From an uncultured Spongiibacteraceae bacterium (GTDB lineage: Bacteria > Pseudomonadota > Gammaproteobacteria > Pseudomonadales > Dasaniaceae), in the NCBI GenBank assembly GCA_937969395.1, contig CALBVI010000034.1, forward strand, positions 1 to 9,709: 9,709 nucleotides of DNA. Reading direction: 5' to 3'. This document shows, in pieces, positions 1 through 7,800 of this stretch. Made by a program: the position numbers and the translations under genes. Under the pieces are notes generated by a model. The model was not told where the DNA came from. It saw only the letters and a list, made by a program, of their open reading frames with translations, and ran no database searches. Each line of letters opens with the position of its first letter. The first letter of the stretch is position 1.

Positions 1-173
1 ATGGCGATAGCGCTCAACTACTTGATGCAGCTATTGCGGTAGCTGTGCACCGCGTTATCGTTAAGCGTCCAAAGAAAGCAGCCTTTTTAGCGGATAGAAA
101 ACCTAACTTCTCAGTCGATGGTAAAGCGATCCGTTTTGATATTTATACGATAAAAGCATTTGCTAAAGCCTAA
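1..173 (+). CDS. rsmJ: 16S rRNA (guanine-1516-N2)-methyltransferase RsmJ, 3' end (partial)
   Basis: This is the last 56 codons or so of a gene that begins before the window; the reading frame starts at base 3 and ends with TAA at 171-173. The visible peptide contains the run HRVIVKRP followed by an alanine-rich turn, then GKAIRFDIY close to the end. That pairing of a V(V/I)VKRP strand with a final GKxxRFD(I/V)Y strand is how the C-terminus of the RsmJ (YhiQ) family ends, as I recall it from E. coli. RsmJ is a cytoplasmic SAM-dependent enzyme that methylates G1516 of 16S rRNA. The SAM-binding motifs lie upstream and cannot be seen, so the assignment rests on the C-terminal strands alone. No convincing terminator follows the stop; only a weak AAGCC/GGCTT hairpin is present at 259-277. 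Confidence 0.72.
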   Translation, partial: GDSAQLLDAAIAVAVHRVIVKRPKKAAFLADRKPNFSVDGKAIRFDIYTIKAFAKA

Positions 174-421
174 TATCGATAACAGTGAAAGGTGGCTTTA
201 GTATTGTGTTTTTGAATGCTAGCCTATATGGTCAACAAATGTTCGTCATCTTGATTAAAAGCCTAGGTGGTTGGCTTAGTCATTAAAATAATAATTTTGT
301 AGGGTTTCTGTGCTGTTTACACTCATTAATACTTACAATGTTAGTTTTTGGCTAAGCAGTCTATGAAAGACTATTAAAAAAACAGCGATTATCATTATTT
401 ATTGTATTGAAGGGGAATAAT

Positions 422-850
422 ATGAATGAAGAAAAAAGTAGAGACCTAGGTTTACTCGTTTTGCGTGTGTCGCTTGGTATTGTTTTTCTTGCGCATGGCT
501 ATTTAAAGGTCTTTAAGTTTGGATTGACGCGAGCAATGGAAGTGTTTGAAGCACATACTGTTATGCATGTTAATTTAGTGCCTGGATGGACGGCACCACC
601 AGCGGCTGTTATTGAGTGGGTCGGTGGTATTCTATTGATTCTTGGTATTAAAATGCGATTAGTTACGCCGTTTTTGGCTGCGGTAGCTTTTGGCGCCGGA
701 GCGGTACACTTTGAAAATGGCTGGAACTACACTAGCAAGCCTGATGGCGGTTGGGAGTACGGTATCTTCTTGTGTGCTTGTAGTATTGTTTGTTATTTAG
801 TGGGTCCTGGTAAATATACACTCAATTATTGGTTAGGTGATAAGAAATAA
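422..850 (+). CDS. DoxX family membrane protein
   Basis: A 142-residue integral membrane protein of the DoxX family (Pfam DoxX type). Four hydrophobic segments are visible at about residues 9-30, 62-77, 80-98 and 113-128. The first carries the family's typical pattern of an LR, a G and then an AHGxxK(V/L)F stretch (LRVSLGIVFLAHGYLKVF), followed by a loop with a PGW. The middle has the EWVGGILLILG motif. The family has been linked to thiol and redox homeostasis and oxidoreductase complexes in some bacteria, but the substrate here is unknown. The ATG at 422 is chosen because AAGGGG at 410-415 sits six bases upstream as a good ribosome binding site; a TTG at 407 would lie on or before that site. 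The gene stands alone, ended by the strong terminator at 879-909. A weak Fur-box-like sequence lies at 381-399. Confidence 0.85.
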   Translation: MNEEKSRDLGLLVLRVSLGIVFLAHGYLKVFKFGLTRAMEVFEAHTVMHVNLVPGWTAPPAAVIEWVGGILLILGIKMRLVTPFLAAVAFGAGAVHFENGWNYTSKPDGGWEYGIFLCACSIVCYLVGPGKYTLNYWLGDKK

Positions 851-878
851 CTTTCACTTAAAAATAGCGTGTTAGATT

Positions 879-909
879 AAGCCAACTCGGTTAGTGAGTT
901 GGCTTTTTT
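879..909 (+). terminator. Rho-independent terminator after the first DoxX gene
   Basis: A perfect 10-bp stem (AAGCCAACTC at 879-888 and GAGTTGGCTT at 896-905) encloses a 7-base loop and runs into six T residues at 904-909. It lies 29 bases after the DoxX stop codon and should end that transcript, so the two DoxX-type genes are probably transcribed separately. Confidence 0.92.
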
Positions 910-1024
910 ATGTGTGCTTAGAAATTTAATGCAGATGTGTATGTTTTCTTAAGTAATTTTATTCATTCTTAGATTAATGATCCTCTTTGAATTGGCTATG
1001 CTGTAAATAGGTTTTGAGAAAACG

Positions 1025-1408
1025 ATGAATGATAAGTCAGTTCAGGTCGCAAGGTATCTGTTAGGTTTCAGTTGGATATATCACGGGCTGTTTCCAAAGT
1101 TACTGACAGTTGCACCGATAGAGCAACGCTTAACAGCTGCGTTAGGTTTTGCGGATGAAGTTTCGTATGTGGTCACTAAATCGGCAGGTGTTGCAGAAGT
1201 TTTATTGGGTCTAGCTATTTTAGTGCTCTATAAAAATAAGCCATTAATAATCGCTAATATAATCGCACTTATTGCGTTGTTGATCTTTGTAATAATACAA
1301 ATGCCAGTATTGTTGATTGAAGCATTTAATCCAGTGACGACTAACCTAAGTTTAATTGGCTTGAGTTATTTTTTATTGCAAGCTGGAAAAAATGATTCAC
1401 TACAATAA
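1025..1408 (+). CDS. DoxX-like family membrane protein (DoxX_3 type)
   Basis: A 127-residue membrane protein. The N-terminal segment WIYHGLFPKLL (residues 17-27), a glutamate at residue 33, the segment GVAEVLLGL (55-63) and a late FNPVTTNLSL stretch (101-110) fit the DoxX-like family usually labelled DoxX_3 (PF13781). Four hydrophobic helices are apparent, at about 6-24, 53-69, 73-97 and 107-119. The biochemical role of this subfamily is not established. The start ATG is preceded by a weak TTGAG site, and no better start exists nearby. It follows another DoxX-family gene but is separated from it by a strong terminator and about 115 bp, so it is probably its own unit. Its stop codon overlaps the converging gpt gene by nine bases. 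Confidence 0.78.
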   Translation: MNDKSVQVARYLLGFSWIYHGLFPKLLTVAPIEQRLTAALGFADEVSYVVTKSAGVAEVLLGLAILVLYKNKPLIIANIIALIALLIFVIIQMPVLLIEAFNPVTTNLSLIGLSYFLLQAGKNDSLQ

Positions 1409-1894
1409 TTGTTGTTCGATAAGTGGCTCACTGTAGCGATAGTGACTTTCTTGTTGTTCACTATCCCAGGGAAAGTGGAGCCAGCAGTCCTGTGGAAACT
1501 CTTGAATACATCGGTCGGTAAACGGTTTGCCCGCTGGTTTGGCATAGAGCGTAGCGAAGTGTGCATTTGGGAATAGTTTGCGCGCGACTTTCGCTGTTGC
1601 ACCGGTGTCTACTAAGTCGTCGATAATAACAAAACCTTCGCCGCCGTTTTTAATACCCTCAATATTTTTAATGATATTAGCTTCACCTTGCTGGTCGTGG
1701 TCATAGCTGGCGATGCAAAGACTATCTAAGAGTCGAACGTTTAGTTCTCTGGCGATAATAGTCGCGGGGATCATGCCTCCGCGAGCAATACCGATAATTC
1801 CCTGCCAAGGTGTCAGCATAAGTTCGGCGGCAAGTTGACGGCTATCCTGATGAAATTGTTGCCAGCTGATAAAGTGGTCTTTATTGTTATTCAT
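1400..1894 (-). CDS. gpt: Xanthine-guanine phosphoribosyltransferase
   Basis: A 164-residue type I phosphoribosyltransferase that transfers phosphoribose from PRPP to xanthine, guanine or hypoxanthine in cytoplasmic purine salvage. The PRPP-binding motif VIIDDLVDTGATA lies at residues 89-101. The ARGG segment at 37-40, the ARELNVR stretch and CIASYDHD at 60-67 align closely with E. coli Gpt as remembered (ARELGIR, CISSYDHD). The late motifs YAKPAGKP and PQDCWLHFPWD match the Gpt segments YxKPAGxP and PQDTWIxxPWD, which bear on base recognition. The start at 1894 is chosen because AGGAAA stands a few bases upstream; longer forms starting at TTG 1939 or ATG 1924 add residues that do not fit the family. 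It is divergent from the radical SAM operon and convergent with the DoxX_3 gene. The C-terminus (QQESHYRYSEPLIEQQLL) is a little longer than in E. coli. Confidence 0.9.
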   Translation of the reverse strand: MNNNKDHFISWQQFHQDSRQLAAELMLTPWQGIIGIARGGMIPATIIARELNVRLLDSLCIASYDHDQQGEANIIKNIEGIKNGGEGFVIIDDLVDTGATAKVARKLFPNAHFATLYAKPAGKPFTDRCIQEFPQDCWLHFPWDSEQQESHYRYSEPLIEQQLL

Positions 1895-2080
1895 TGATTT
1901 CCTAGTAAAAGATTCGCCAAACATGGATAAATTGTGCAATATAACGGGCTTGATAGCTAGAGCTGATGATTCGTTACTCTTTATTTTGGGCTGAGTTGCT
2001 TTTAAAGGAAGGGAGATTCAAGGGAGGGACAGCAGTAGGTTTTAGCAAGTAGTAATATTTTATATAGGCGGTATGGCATT
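1895..2080. promoter_or_regulatory. Divergent intergenic region between gpt and the radical SAM operon
   Basis: These 186 bases must carry the promoters for gpt (leftward) and for the arsS-like operon (rightward). The right part is purine-rich on the + strand (about 2006-2032, repeated AGGGA/GGAGG-like tracts) and then AT-rich, with TATATA at 2061-2066 just before the arsS ribosome binding site AGGCGG (2066-2071). I found no pair of -35/-10 boxes good enough to name, and no clear ArsR-type inverted repeat. Confidence 0.4.
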
Positions 2081-3052
2081 ATGTTAGACAGTAGACCTTT
2101 ACTTTTAGATAGCGACTTTCCTGTTATCTATCGTGATCAGCTTGAAATTTTGCAGGTGAATTTAGGTTATTTATGTAACCTAAGCTGCGTTCACTGTCAT
2201 GTTAATGCTGGGCCTACCCGTACTGAGTTAATGGACAAAGAGACCGTTGATCTCATTTTAGCTTATGCGAAGCGTAACGAGATTAAAATGTTAGATTTAA
2301 CTGGCGGCGCACCAGAGATGAACCCTCACTTTCGCTATATGGTTAGCGAAGCTCGCAGCATGGGTATGGAGGTTATCGACCGTTGCAATTTAACAATTTT
2401 AAGTGAACCGGGTTACGAGGGTTTGGCAGAATTTTTAGCGGAGAACCAAGTTATTGTAACGGCTTCTCTACCTTGTTATAGCGAACAGAATGTTGAAAAA
2501 CAGCGTGGCAAGGGTGTTTATGCTGAGAGCATAGCGGCTCTACAAATACTTAATAAGCTAGGTTACGGGCATGATGAAAAGCTGCAGTTAAACCTAGTTT
2601 ACAATCCGAACGGTGCAGTATTACCGCCACCGCAAATGGGGCTTGAGGCCGATTATAAACGCGAATTAAACGAGCAGTACGGTATAGCCTTTAATCAATT
2701 ATTCACCATCACTAATATGCCGATTAGCCGTTTTGGCAGTATATTAATGTCGAAAGGTGAATTTGATAATTATATGAATTTACTGAAAGATAATTTTAGT
2801 GACAGCAATTTACAAACGGTGATGTGTAAGTCGTTAATTAGTGTTGATTGGCAAGGCTACGTTTATGATTGCGATTTTAATCAAATGTTAGAGATGCCGA
2901 TGCGACTGATTGGTAGCTCGTCGACCAATAAAACGCATTTATCTGAATTGCTCGATGAAAAGATTTCAGGAAATGAAATTATGATTGGTGACCATTGCTA
3001 TGGTTGCACTGCTGGTCAAGGTAGCAGTTGCGGCGGCGCGCTGGATGACTAG
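2081..3052 (+). CDS. arsS: ArsS-type radical SAM protein (radical SAM/Cys-rich domain, TIGR04167-like)
   Basis: A 323-residue radical SAM enzyme. The [4Fe-4S]/SAM motif CxxxCxxC is present as CNLSCVHC, with cysteines 32, 36 and 39, followed by HVNAGP. The strand motif TGGAPEMNP (74-82), DRCNLT (100-105), SLPCYSEQNVEKQRGKG (129-145) and the central segment LVYNPNGAVLPP (172-183) are hallmarks of the ArsS family. Cysteines 249 and 264 and a C-terminal Cys-rich tail (CYGCTAGQGSSCGG, cysteines 306, 309 and 317) probably bind an auxiliary cluster. In known cases ArsS acts after ArsM and joins a 5'-deoxyadenosyl group to dimethylarsenic to give an arsenosugar precursor. Some relatives are selenoproteins; this one has Cys throughout and ends in TAG, so it is a Cys form. 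The start has AGGCGG nine bases upstream. It overlaps the next gene by eight bases. No arsM is in the window, so an arsenic substrate is inferred from the family only. Confidence 0.88.
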   Translation: MLDSRPLLLDSDFPVIYRDQLEILQVNLGYLCNLSCVHCHVNAGPTRTELMDKETVDLILAYAKRNEIKMLDLTGGAPEMNPHFRYMVSEARSMGMEVIDRCNLTILSEPGYEGLAEFLAENQVIVTASLPCYSEQNVEKQRGKGVYAESIAALQILNKLGYGHDEKLQLNLVYNPNGAVLPPPQMGLEADYKRELNEQYGIAFNQLFTITNMPISRFGSILMSKGEFDNYMNLLKDNFSDSNLQTVMCKSLISVDWQGYVYDCDFNQMLEMPMRLIGSSSTNKTHLSELLDEKISGNEIMIGDHCYGCTAGQGSSCGGALDD

Positions 3053-3755
3053 TGAACAGGCGGAGGTGCACGCTACACCGTTGCTCAGTATTATTATTCC
3101 AACCTTTAATGAAGCTCTAAATATTCAATTTTTTTTACAGCAATTACAAACACTGAGAAGTGTTACTTGCTGTGAAATTATTGTTGCCGATGGTGGTAGT
3201 CAGGATGAAACTGTTACTTTGGCTACGCCATTAGTTGATCAAGTTGTCACAGCTGAGGCTGGTCGTGCACGTCAAATGAATGCCGGTTCCGCTGTTGCTA
3301 ATGGGCGCTGGTTAGTATTTTTACATGCGGATACTTTTTTCCCCGCGACTATAAAAAAATGCTTGTCAGCCTTAGAAAAAAGTACCCATAAATGGGGTTT
3401 TTTCCCTGTGCGTCTTAGTGGTGACCATTTCCTGTTTAGAATAATTGAGCGTGGCATTAGTTTACGTTCGCGCTGGTCGAAAATTGCAACGGGCGATCAA
3501 GCTATTTTTATAAAAAATGATTTTTTTCAACAACTAGGTGGCTATCCAGATTTATTGTTAATGGAGGATGTCGCACTTTCTAAATGTTTACGTCAGCATA
3601 GTCATCCTTTGATTTTTGATCAGCCGGTAACAACCTCCAGCCGACGTTGGGAAAAAAAAGGTATTGTCAAAACCGTTTTCTTGATGTGGCTGCTGCGCAC
3701 TGCTTATTTTTTTGGCGCTAGCCCTAAGGTTTTAGCACGTATTTACTATGGTTAA
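3045..3755 (+). CDS. Family 2 glycosyltransferase, rSAM/selenodomain-associated (TIGR04283-like)
   Basis: A 236-residue GT-A-fold glycosyltransferase. The N-terminal LSIIIPTFNEA (14-24) begins the nucleotide-sugar-binding fold. It is followed by IVADGGSQD (46-54), then GRARQMNAG (73-81) and LHADT (93-97), the DxD-like metal site region. GDQAIF (150-155), MEDVALSK (173-180) and SRRWEKKG (199-206) complete the set found in the family that NCBI describes as 'transferase 2, rSAM/selenodomain-associated'. The sugar donor and acceptor are unknown; the context suggests it decorates the radical SAM product. The C-terminus (about 208-224) is hydrophobic and may touch the membrane. ATG 3045 is chosen because it overlaps the arsS stop by eight bases, implying translational coupling, and leaves only 13 residues before the first strand. 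A frame-open ATG at 2985 would add an unconserved 20-residue extension inside arsS. Confidence 0.88.
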   Translation: MTSEQAEVHATPLLSIIIPTFNEALNIQFFLQQLQTLRSVTCCEIIVADGGSQDETVTLATPLVDQVVTAEAGRARQMNAGSAVANGRWLVFLHADTFFPATIKKCLSALEKSTHKWGFFPVRLSGDHFLFRIIERGISLRSRWSKIATGDQAIFIKNDFFQQLGGYPDLLLMEDVALSKCLRQHSHPLIFDQPVTTSSRRWEKKGIVKTVFLMWLLRTAYFFGASPKVLARIYYG

Positions 3756-4392
3756 TAAAGTGAATAATAGTTTAATTGTAATGGCAAAAGCGCCGGTTGC
3801 AGGAAAGGTAAAAACGCGGATGCAACCCTCGTTGACGCCAGCGCAATCAGCGCAGCTACATCAGTGTTTATTAGAGTATTGCTTAACGACAGTAATGGCT
3901 GCTACGAAAGTAAAAGCAGCTATCAATGGCGTAGAGTTGTGGGCGGCAGGCGAACATGCTTTTTGGTCAGAAGTGGAGCAACGTTATTCATTGCCTATCT
4001 ATCAGCAGTCAGGAGCTGATTTGGGTGAGCGGATGGCGAATGCTGCTAGCGATGTTTTCTCTCGGGCTAATCGCGTTGTGATTATTGGCAGTGACTGCCC
4101 GTTTATTGATAGTTTATATTTGCAGCAAGCTTTTGATGCGTTAAATTCTTATGACATTGTTATTGGCCCTGCGACTGATGGTGGCTATGTGTTGATTGGT
4201 TTTAATCAATTGCCGAACGACGTTTTTATTGATGTTGATTGGGGGAGTGAAAAAGTTTTACAGCAAACTATTGAAAAAATAGATGGTCTCAGATTGAGTT
4301 TAAAGCTATTGGAGCCGCTGGCAGATATTGATAGACCAGAAGATTTAACGTTGTTAGATAAATATTTTCCTAGTCTGGTATTAAATGCTTAG
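3748..4392 (+). CDS. DUF2064/TIGR04282-like transferase (GT-A fold, rSAM/selenodomain-associated)
   Basis: A 214-residue protein of the nucleotidyl- or glycosyl-transferase A fold. It opens with LIVMAKAPVAGKVKTR (9-24), the signature of this family and similar to the PG.VKTRL loop of nucleotidyltransferases. GADLGERM (89-96), IIGSDCP (112-118), GPATDGGYVLIG (140-151), DVDWGSE (162-168) and DIDRPEDL (193-200) follow in family order. NCBI names the family 'transferase 1, rSAM/selenodomain-associated' (TIGR04282). Its partner is usually the TIGR04283 gene, as here. The reaction is unproven; activation of a sugar with a nucleotide or a second glycosyl transfer are both reasonable. The start overlaps the preceding gene by eight bases (ATG inside the final codons) and has no clear ribosome binding site of its own, so it depends on coupling. 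The gene closes the operon; only 32 bases without an obvious hairpin separate it from the converging lipoprotein gene. Confidence 0.87.
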   Translation: MVNKVNNSLIVMAKAPVAGKVKTRMQPSLTPAQSAQLHQCLLEYCLTTVMAATKVKAAINGVELWAAGEHAFWSEVEQRYSLPIYQQSGADLGERMANAASDVFSRANRVVIIGSDCPFIDSLYLQQAFDALNSYDIVIGPATDGGYVLIGFNQLPNDVFIDVDWGSEKVLQQTIEKIDGLRLSLKLLEPLADIDRPEDLTLLDKYFPSLVLNA

Positions 4393-4424
4393 CGTTGAGT
4401 TTTAGTTGTTAAGTCGATAGCGCT

Positions 4425-4898
4425 TTAGTATTTAGTCCACGTCATGTTCACCGCATGAATTTTTTTCAGCCCTTTGGTATCCACTAAAATCATCATGCAA
4501 GGTGTTGTTATGACTGAATTTGTTATGCCGCTCGGCTTTTTAAGTGTTACCGGAATAGTCATCTCCCATTGTTTTACTGTGCCGCCAAGGTCAGCTAAAC
4601 GCAGTTGATAGCCGTTATTTGGTTTTTGTCCCGCTGCGATAATAACCAATTTCTGCTGGGTTAATATAGGTTCTTTAGGTTGGCTGCCAAAGTTTTTTGG
4701 CTTTCGACTGATATATTTTTGCCACTGTTGCTTATTTTCGATGACTTGGATACCAGGTTTAATGATTTGGCATTGTGTCGATTGAAAATGCAGTTTTAAC
4801 GGTCTAATAGTTTGTGATTCTGAGAGTTGGCAGGCGGTAATAAAAAATACGATAGCAATCAAACGTACTGCGTTTAGTGAATGTTTTTTGATATTCAT
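4425..4898 (-). CDS. PrcB-like lipoprotein (protease complex subunit PrcB family domain)
   Basis: A 157-residue protein with a type II signal peptide: basic MNIKKHSLNAVR, a hydrophobic core, and the lipobox ITAC with the modified cysteine at 23, followed by Gln, which predicts sorting to the outer membrane. The C-terminal half resembles the PrcB_C domain: LVIIAAGQKPNNGYQLRLADL (84-104), the alternating segment EMTIPVTLKKPSG (112-124), then NSVITTPCMMILVD (127-140). The GxKPxxGY and TxPxxxxxV patterns are the family's most recognisable parts. PrcB was named in Treponema denticola, where it is part of the dentilisin protease complex. Here the start ATG overlaps the stop of the subtilisin gene (ATGA, 4895-4898), with AAAAAGG ahead of it, so the two are co-translated. 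It may be a chaperone, inhibitor or assembly partner of that protease. Cys 43 and Cys 134 could form a disulfide. Confidence 0.75.
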   Translation of the reverse strand: MNIKKHSLNAVRLIAIVFFITACQLSESQTIRPLKLHFQSTQCQIIKPGIQVIENKQQWQKYISRKPKNFGSQPKEPILTQQKLVIIAAGQKPNNGYQLRLADLGGTVKQWEMTIPVTLKKPSGITNSVITTPCMMILVDTKGLKKIHAVNMTWTKY

Positions 4899-7800
4899 TG
4901 CACAACCTTTTTATTTATATCTGTATCGTTGCTGCTCGTTTTATTGTTTGTTGAGCTAATGGATTGTCTTAGTAATAAATTGCCGTAGGCGCTGCTGTGA
5001 ACTGGCGTATTCGCTTCCTGTTGATTGCTCGATAGTGTTTCAGCGTTACTGATTACACTGGTAACAATGGTGGCTAAGAAATCGACGCTGTTCGTGTCGC
5101 CATCAATCAATACTCGCTGAAATTGCTCATTAGTTGGATAGCTGCCGCAGCTTTCTCCGGTATCGCAAATAAATAAATCATTATCAATGTCAGAGCCCGC
5201 AATAATTAGGTATTCACCATAGGGAACATTTGTGAATTGATAGTTATATTCGCCGTCAATAATGTCGATATTAAACTGCGCCTTAATTTCAAATGTGTCT
5301 GGGTCGAGTAACAGCACATATAAATACCCTGCATCACTATCAATACTACCGTTGATATTGACTTGCATTGATATAGAAACTGAAAGCGTTTGGCCATTGC
5401 TTAGGTCAATTGATATTACATCGCTATAAGTTGCATCGCTAAGGCCGGTGCGATTAACTGAAATACGATAATCACCGGCACCATTACTATCGACATCGAT
5501 TGCCGTAATACTTAACCAGCTAGCGGTATTGCTAATACTGCTTACGGTAGGTGGAGAACTTCCCGCTTGGCTAATATTTATCGTTAGTGTGTTGATGCTA
5601 GAGCCGAAATTCAACTGGCTTGGGCTAGTAAGCATGCTGCCTGTTGCTTCCCCTCCCGCTAGTAGCTGTGCTTGTTGGACTGCTTTAAGTGCATCAATAA
5701 CGCCGTAGCCAAATTCTTCATCTTTACCTGAACTACCAATATCGTTAGTTAATGTATTGCTTTGTAATGAACTATCGAATTCTGTTGCCGTTAGTTCAGG
5801 ATAAATAGCTTTCATTAAAGCGGCTACACCAGCTACATGTGGTGTAGCCATTGATGTGCCTTGTAAAAAGGAATAACTATCTTCGGGCTCGGTAGTGCTG
5901 TCTTCAATATAGGTGCTAAGCACGCCATCGCCGTAACCGTTACCATCAAAGTCTTTGCTTAAGTCGCCACCGGGCGCTGCGATATCGATTGTATTACCAA
6001 AATTAGAATAGCTGGCGAGATCGTTATTTAAATCGACCGCATTAATTGAAAAAACATTGTTGTAACTAGCGGGATATTCAGGGGTGTTAGTGCCTTCATT
6101 ACCAGCGGCGGCAACAACAATAATGCCTGCATCGTAGAGTGCGGTATAAAGATTTTGTGATGTTTGGCTAAAACCACCGGAGCCTAGGCTGAGGTTAATG
6201 ATGTCTGCTGTTTGAGTCGGGATAGTACCGCTGTCATTGCTTAAACCGGCCGCATAGCGAACGCCTTGTTCTACATCATAAGTAGTGCCGCCACCTTGTC
6301 CGAGTGCGCGGATAGGCATGATCTTTGCGCCCCATGAAACACCGGCAATACCTTGGCTATTGTTGCTGGCTGCGGCAATCGTACCGGTAACATGAGTGCC
6401 ATGCCATGAGTTATCGAGGCCGCCGCCATCGCCAGGATCAGTGGGGTCACTGTCGATGCCGTCGCCATCTGAGGCAGTGTCGATGTCACTAATAAAGTCG
6501 TAGCCATCGACCAGTTGGCCGGCCAAATCTTCGTGGGTGAGTACTACGCCAGTATCGACAACAGCGACAATGATATCGTCGCCGGTGGGGATACCGACAG
6601 TAATATCCCATGCTTGCGGTAAGTTGATATGTGAGTAGTGACTCTGTAGAGAATAAAAATCATCGTTAGGGGTAAGATTGCTGTGTACGAGATAATTTGG
6701 CTCCGCATATTCAACATCAGTTCGCTCTTTTAGTTGTTTGATGTAGTTAAGCGTTTGTTTTTTACGGCGATTACGAGTGGTTGCGTTGCTGACTTGAATG
6801 TCAGAGTCAGCGTCGAAACGTAAAAGGCCGGGGCGGTTTTTGTGTGAGTGAGATAGCGTTAGTCGGGGCTTGTCGGTATTGCTAATAGCGGAGCTGTTAG
6901 TAACTTTATCAGATTTTAATTTCACAATGACTTCGCCAGCAACAAAGTCCATTGAGTTGCCATAGGCTCTAGCGCCACTAATAAAAGAGCTCGTACTAAC
7001 ATTCATTACATACTTGTTAAAACCGCTAATAGCCTCAACCAATATAAAATAGTCACCATCACTGGGAACGGCAACGGATTCATATTGAGAATCCACGTTT
7101 GCTGAAATAGCTACGGCATCACCTCCACTATCAAGTAGTGTTAGGTCGATGTTATTTGCAGTCGGGTCTGAGCTATCAAAATCAGTAATACTTAATGATA
7201 CGAATTGCCCCGCCTGTAGATTAATCGCGTAGTAATCACTGCTGTCAGCGCTATCGATAAAGTTACCTGATGTTATTGTGTTTGAAACGCTGCCTTCGCT
7301 ATTAACAAAACCGTTGATCAGTACCGGATTAAACAGTGGTTGAGCGGTAAGAATAGAGTTATTAACCTCAAACGTTTGTGAACTATTATTGATGCTTTGG
7401 CGCGAAGGATCGTTTACATCGATATCCGTTAAGATGCTACTGGCAGCGTTGATCGTTCCACTGATGCTAAAGGATGTGCGAATAGTCTCGCTATCTGTGT
7501 TGCCGTTGCTATCAGTTACTGTGAGGGTGGCAAAGTATAGATCAAGGTCGGTATAGCTATGACTGACGGTGATGCCTGTGTCAGAGCTATTGTCACCAAA
7601 ATCCCAGTGATAGCTTGTGATATTGGCTTGTCCGTTAGCGCCATAAACCTGTGAGTTGCTGCCATCAAATAAGATAGAACCGTCATCATTTAGGCCTAAT
7701 TCAATATCAGCTACAACCGAAGTACTTATTTCTATGCTGCGAGTGGCGGTGTCATTGGCGCCATCATTGTCGGTGATAGTTAATACCACGCTGTAAATGC

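Noticed and set aside
259..277. Hairpin after rsmJ as a terminator
   Set aside because: Only five base pairs with a nine-base loop and no T-tract; too weak to call.
2985..3044. Upstream in-frame ATG for the family 2 glycosyltransferase
   Set aside because: It would add 20 hydrophobic residues coded entirely within the Cys-rich tail of arsS. The ATG at 3045, overlapping the arsS stop, fits coupling and the usual distance to the first GT-A strand.
4393..4424. Terminator between the arsS operon and the converging lipoprotein gene
   Set aside because: The 32-base gap contains only the short AGCGCT palindrome nearby and no T-tract; no terminator can be supported.
6271..6507. Second open frame on the minus strand inside the protease catalytic domain
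   Set aside because: It lies wholly in another frame of the well-supported S8 domain and its protein is low-complexity with no recognisable motif.
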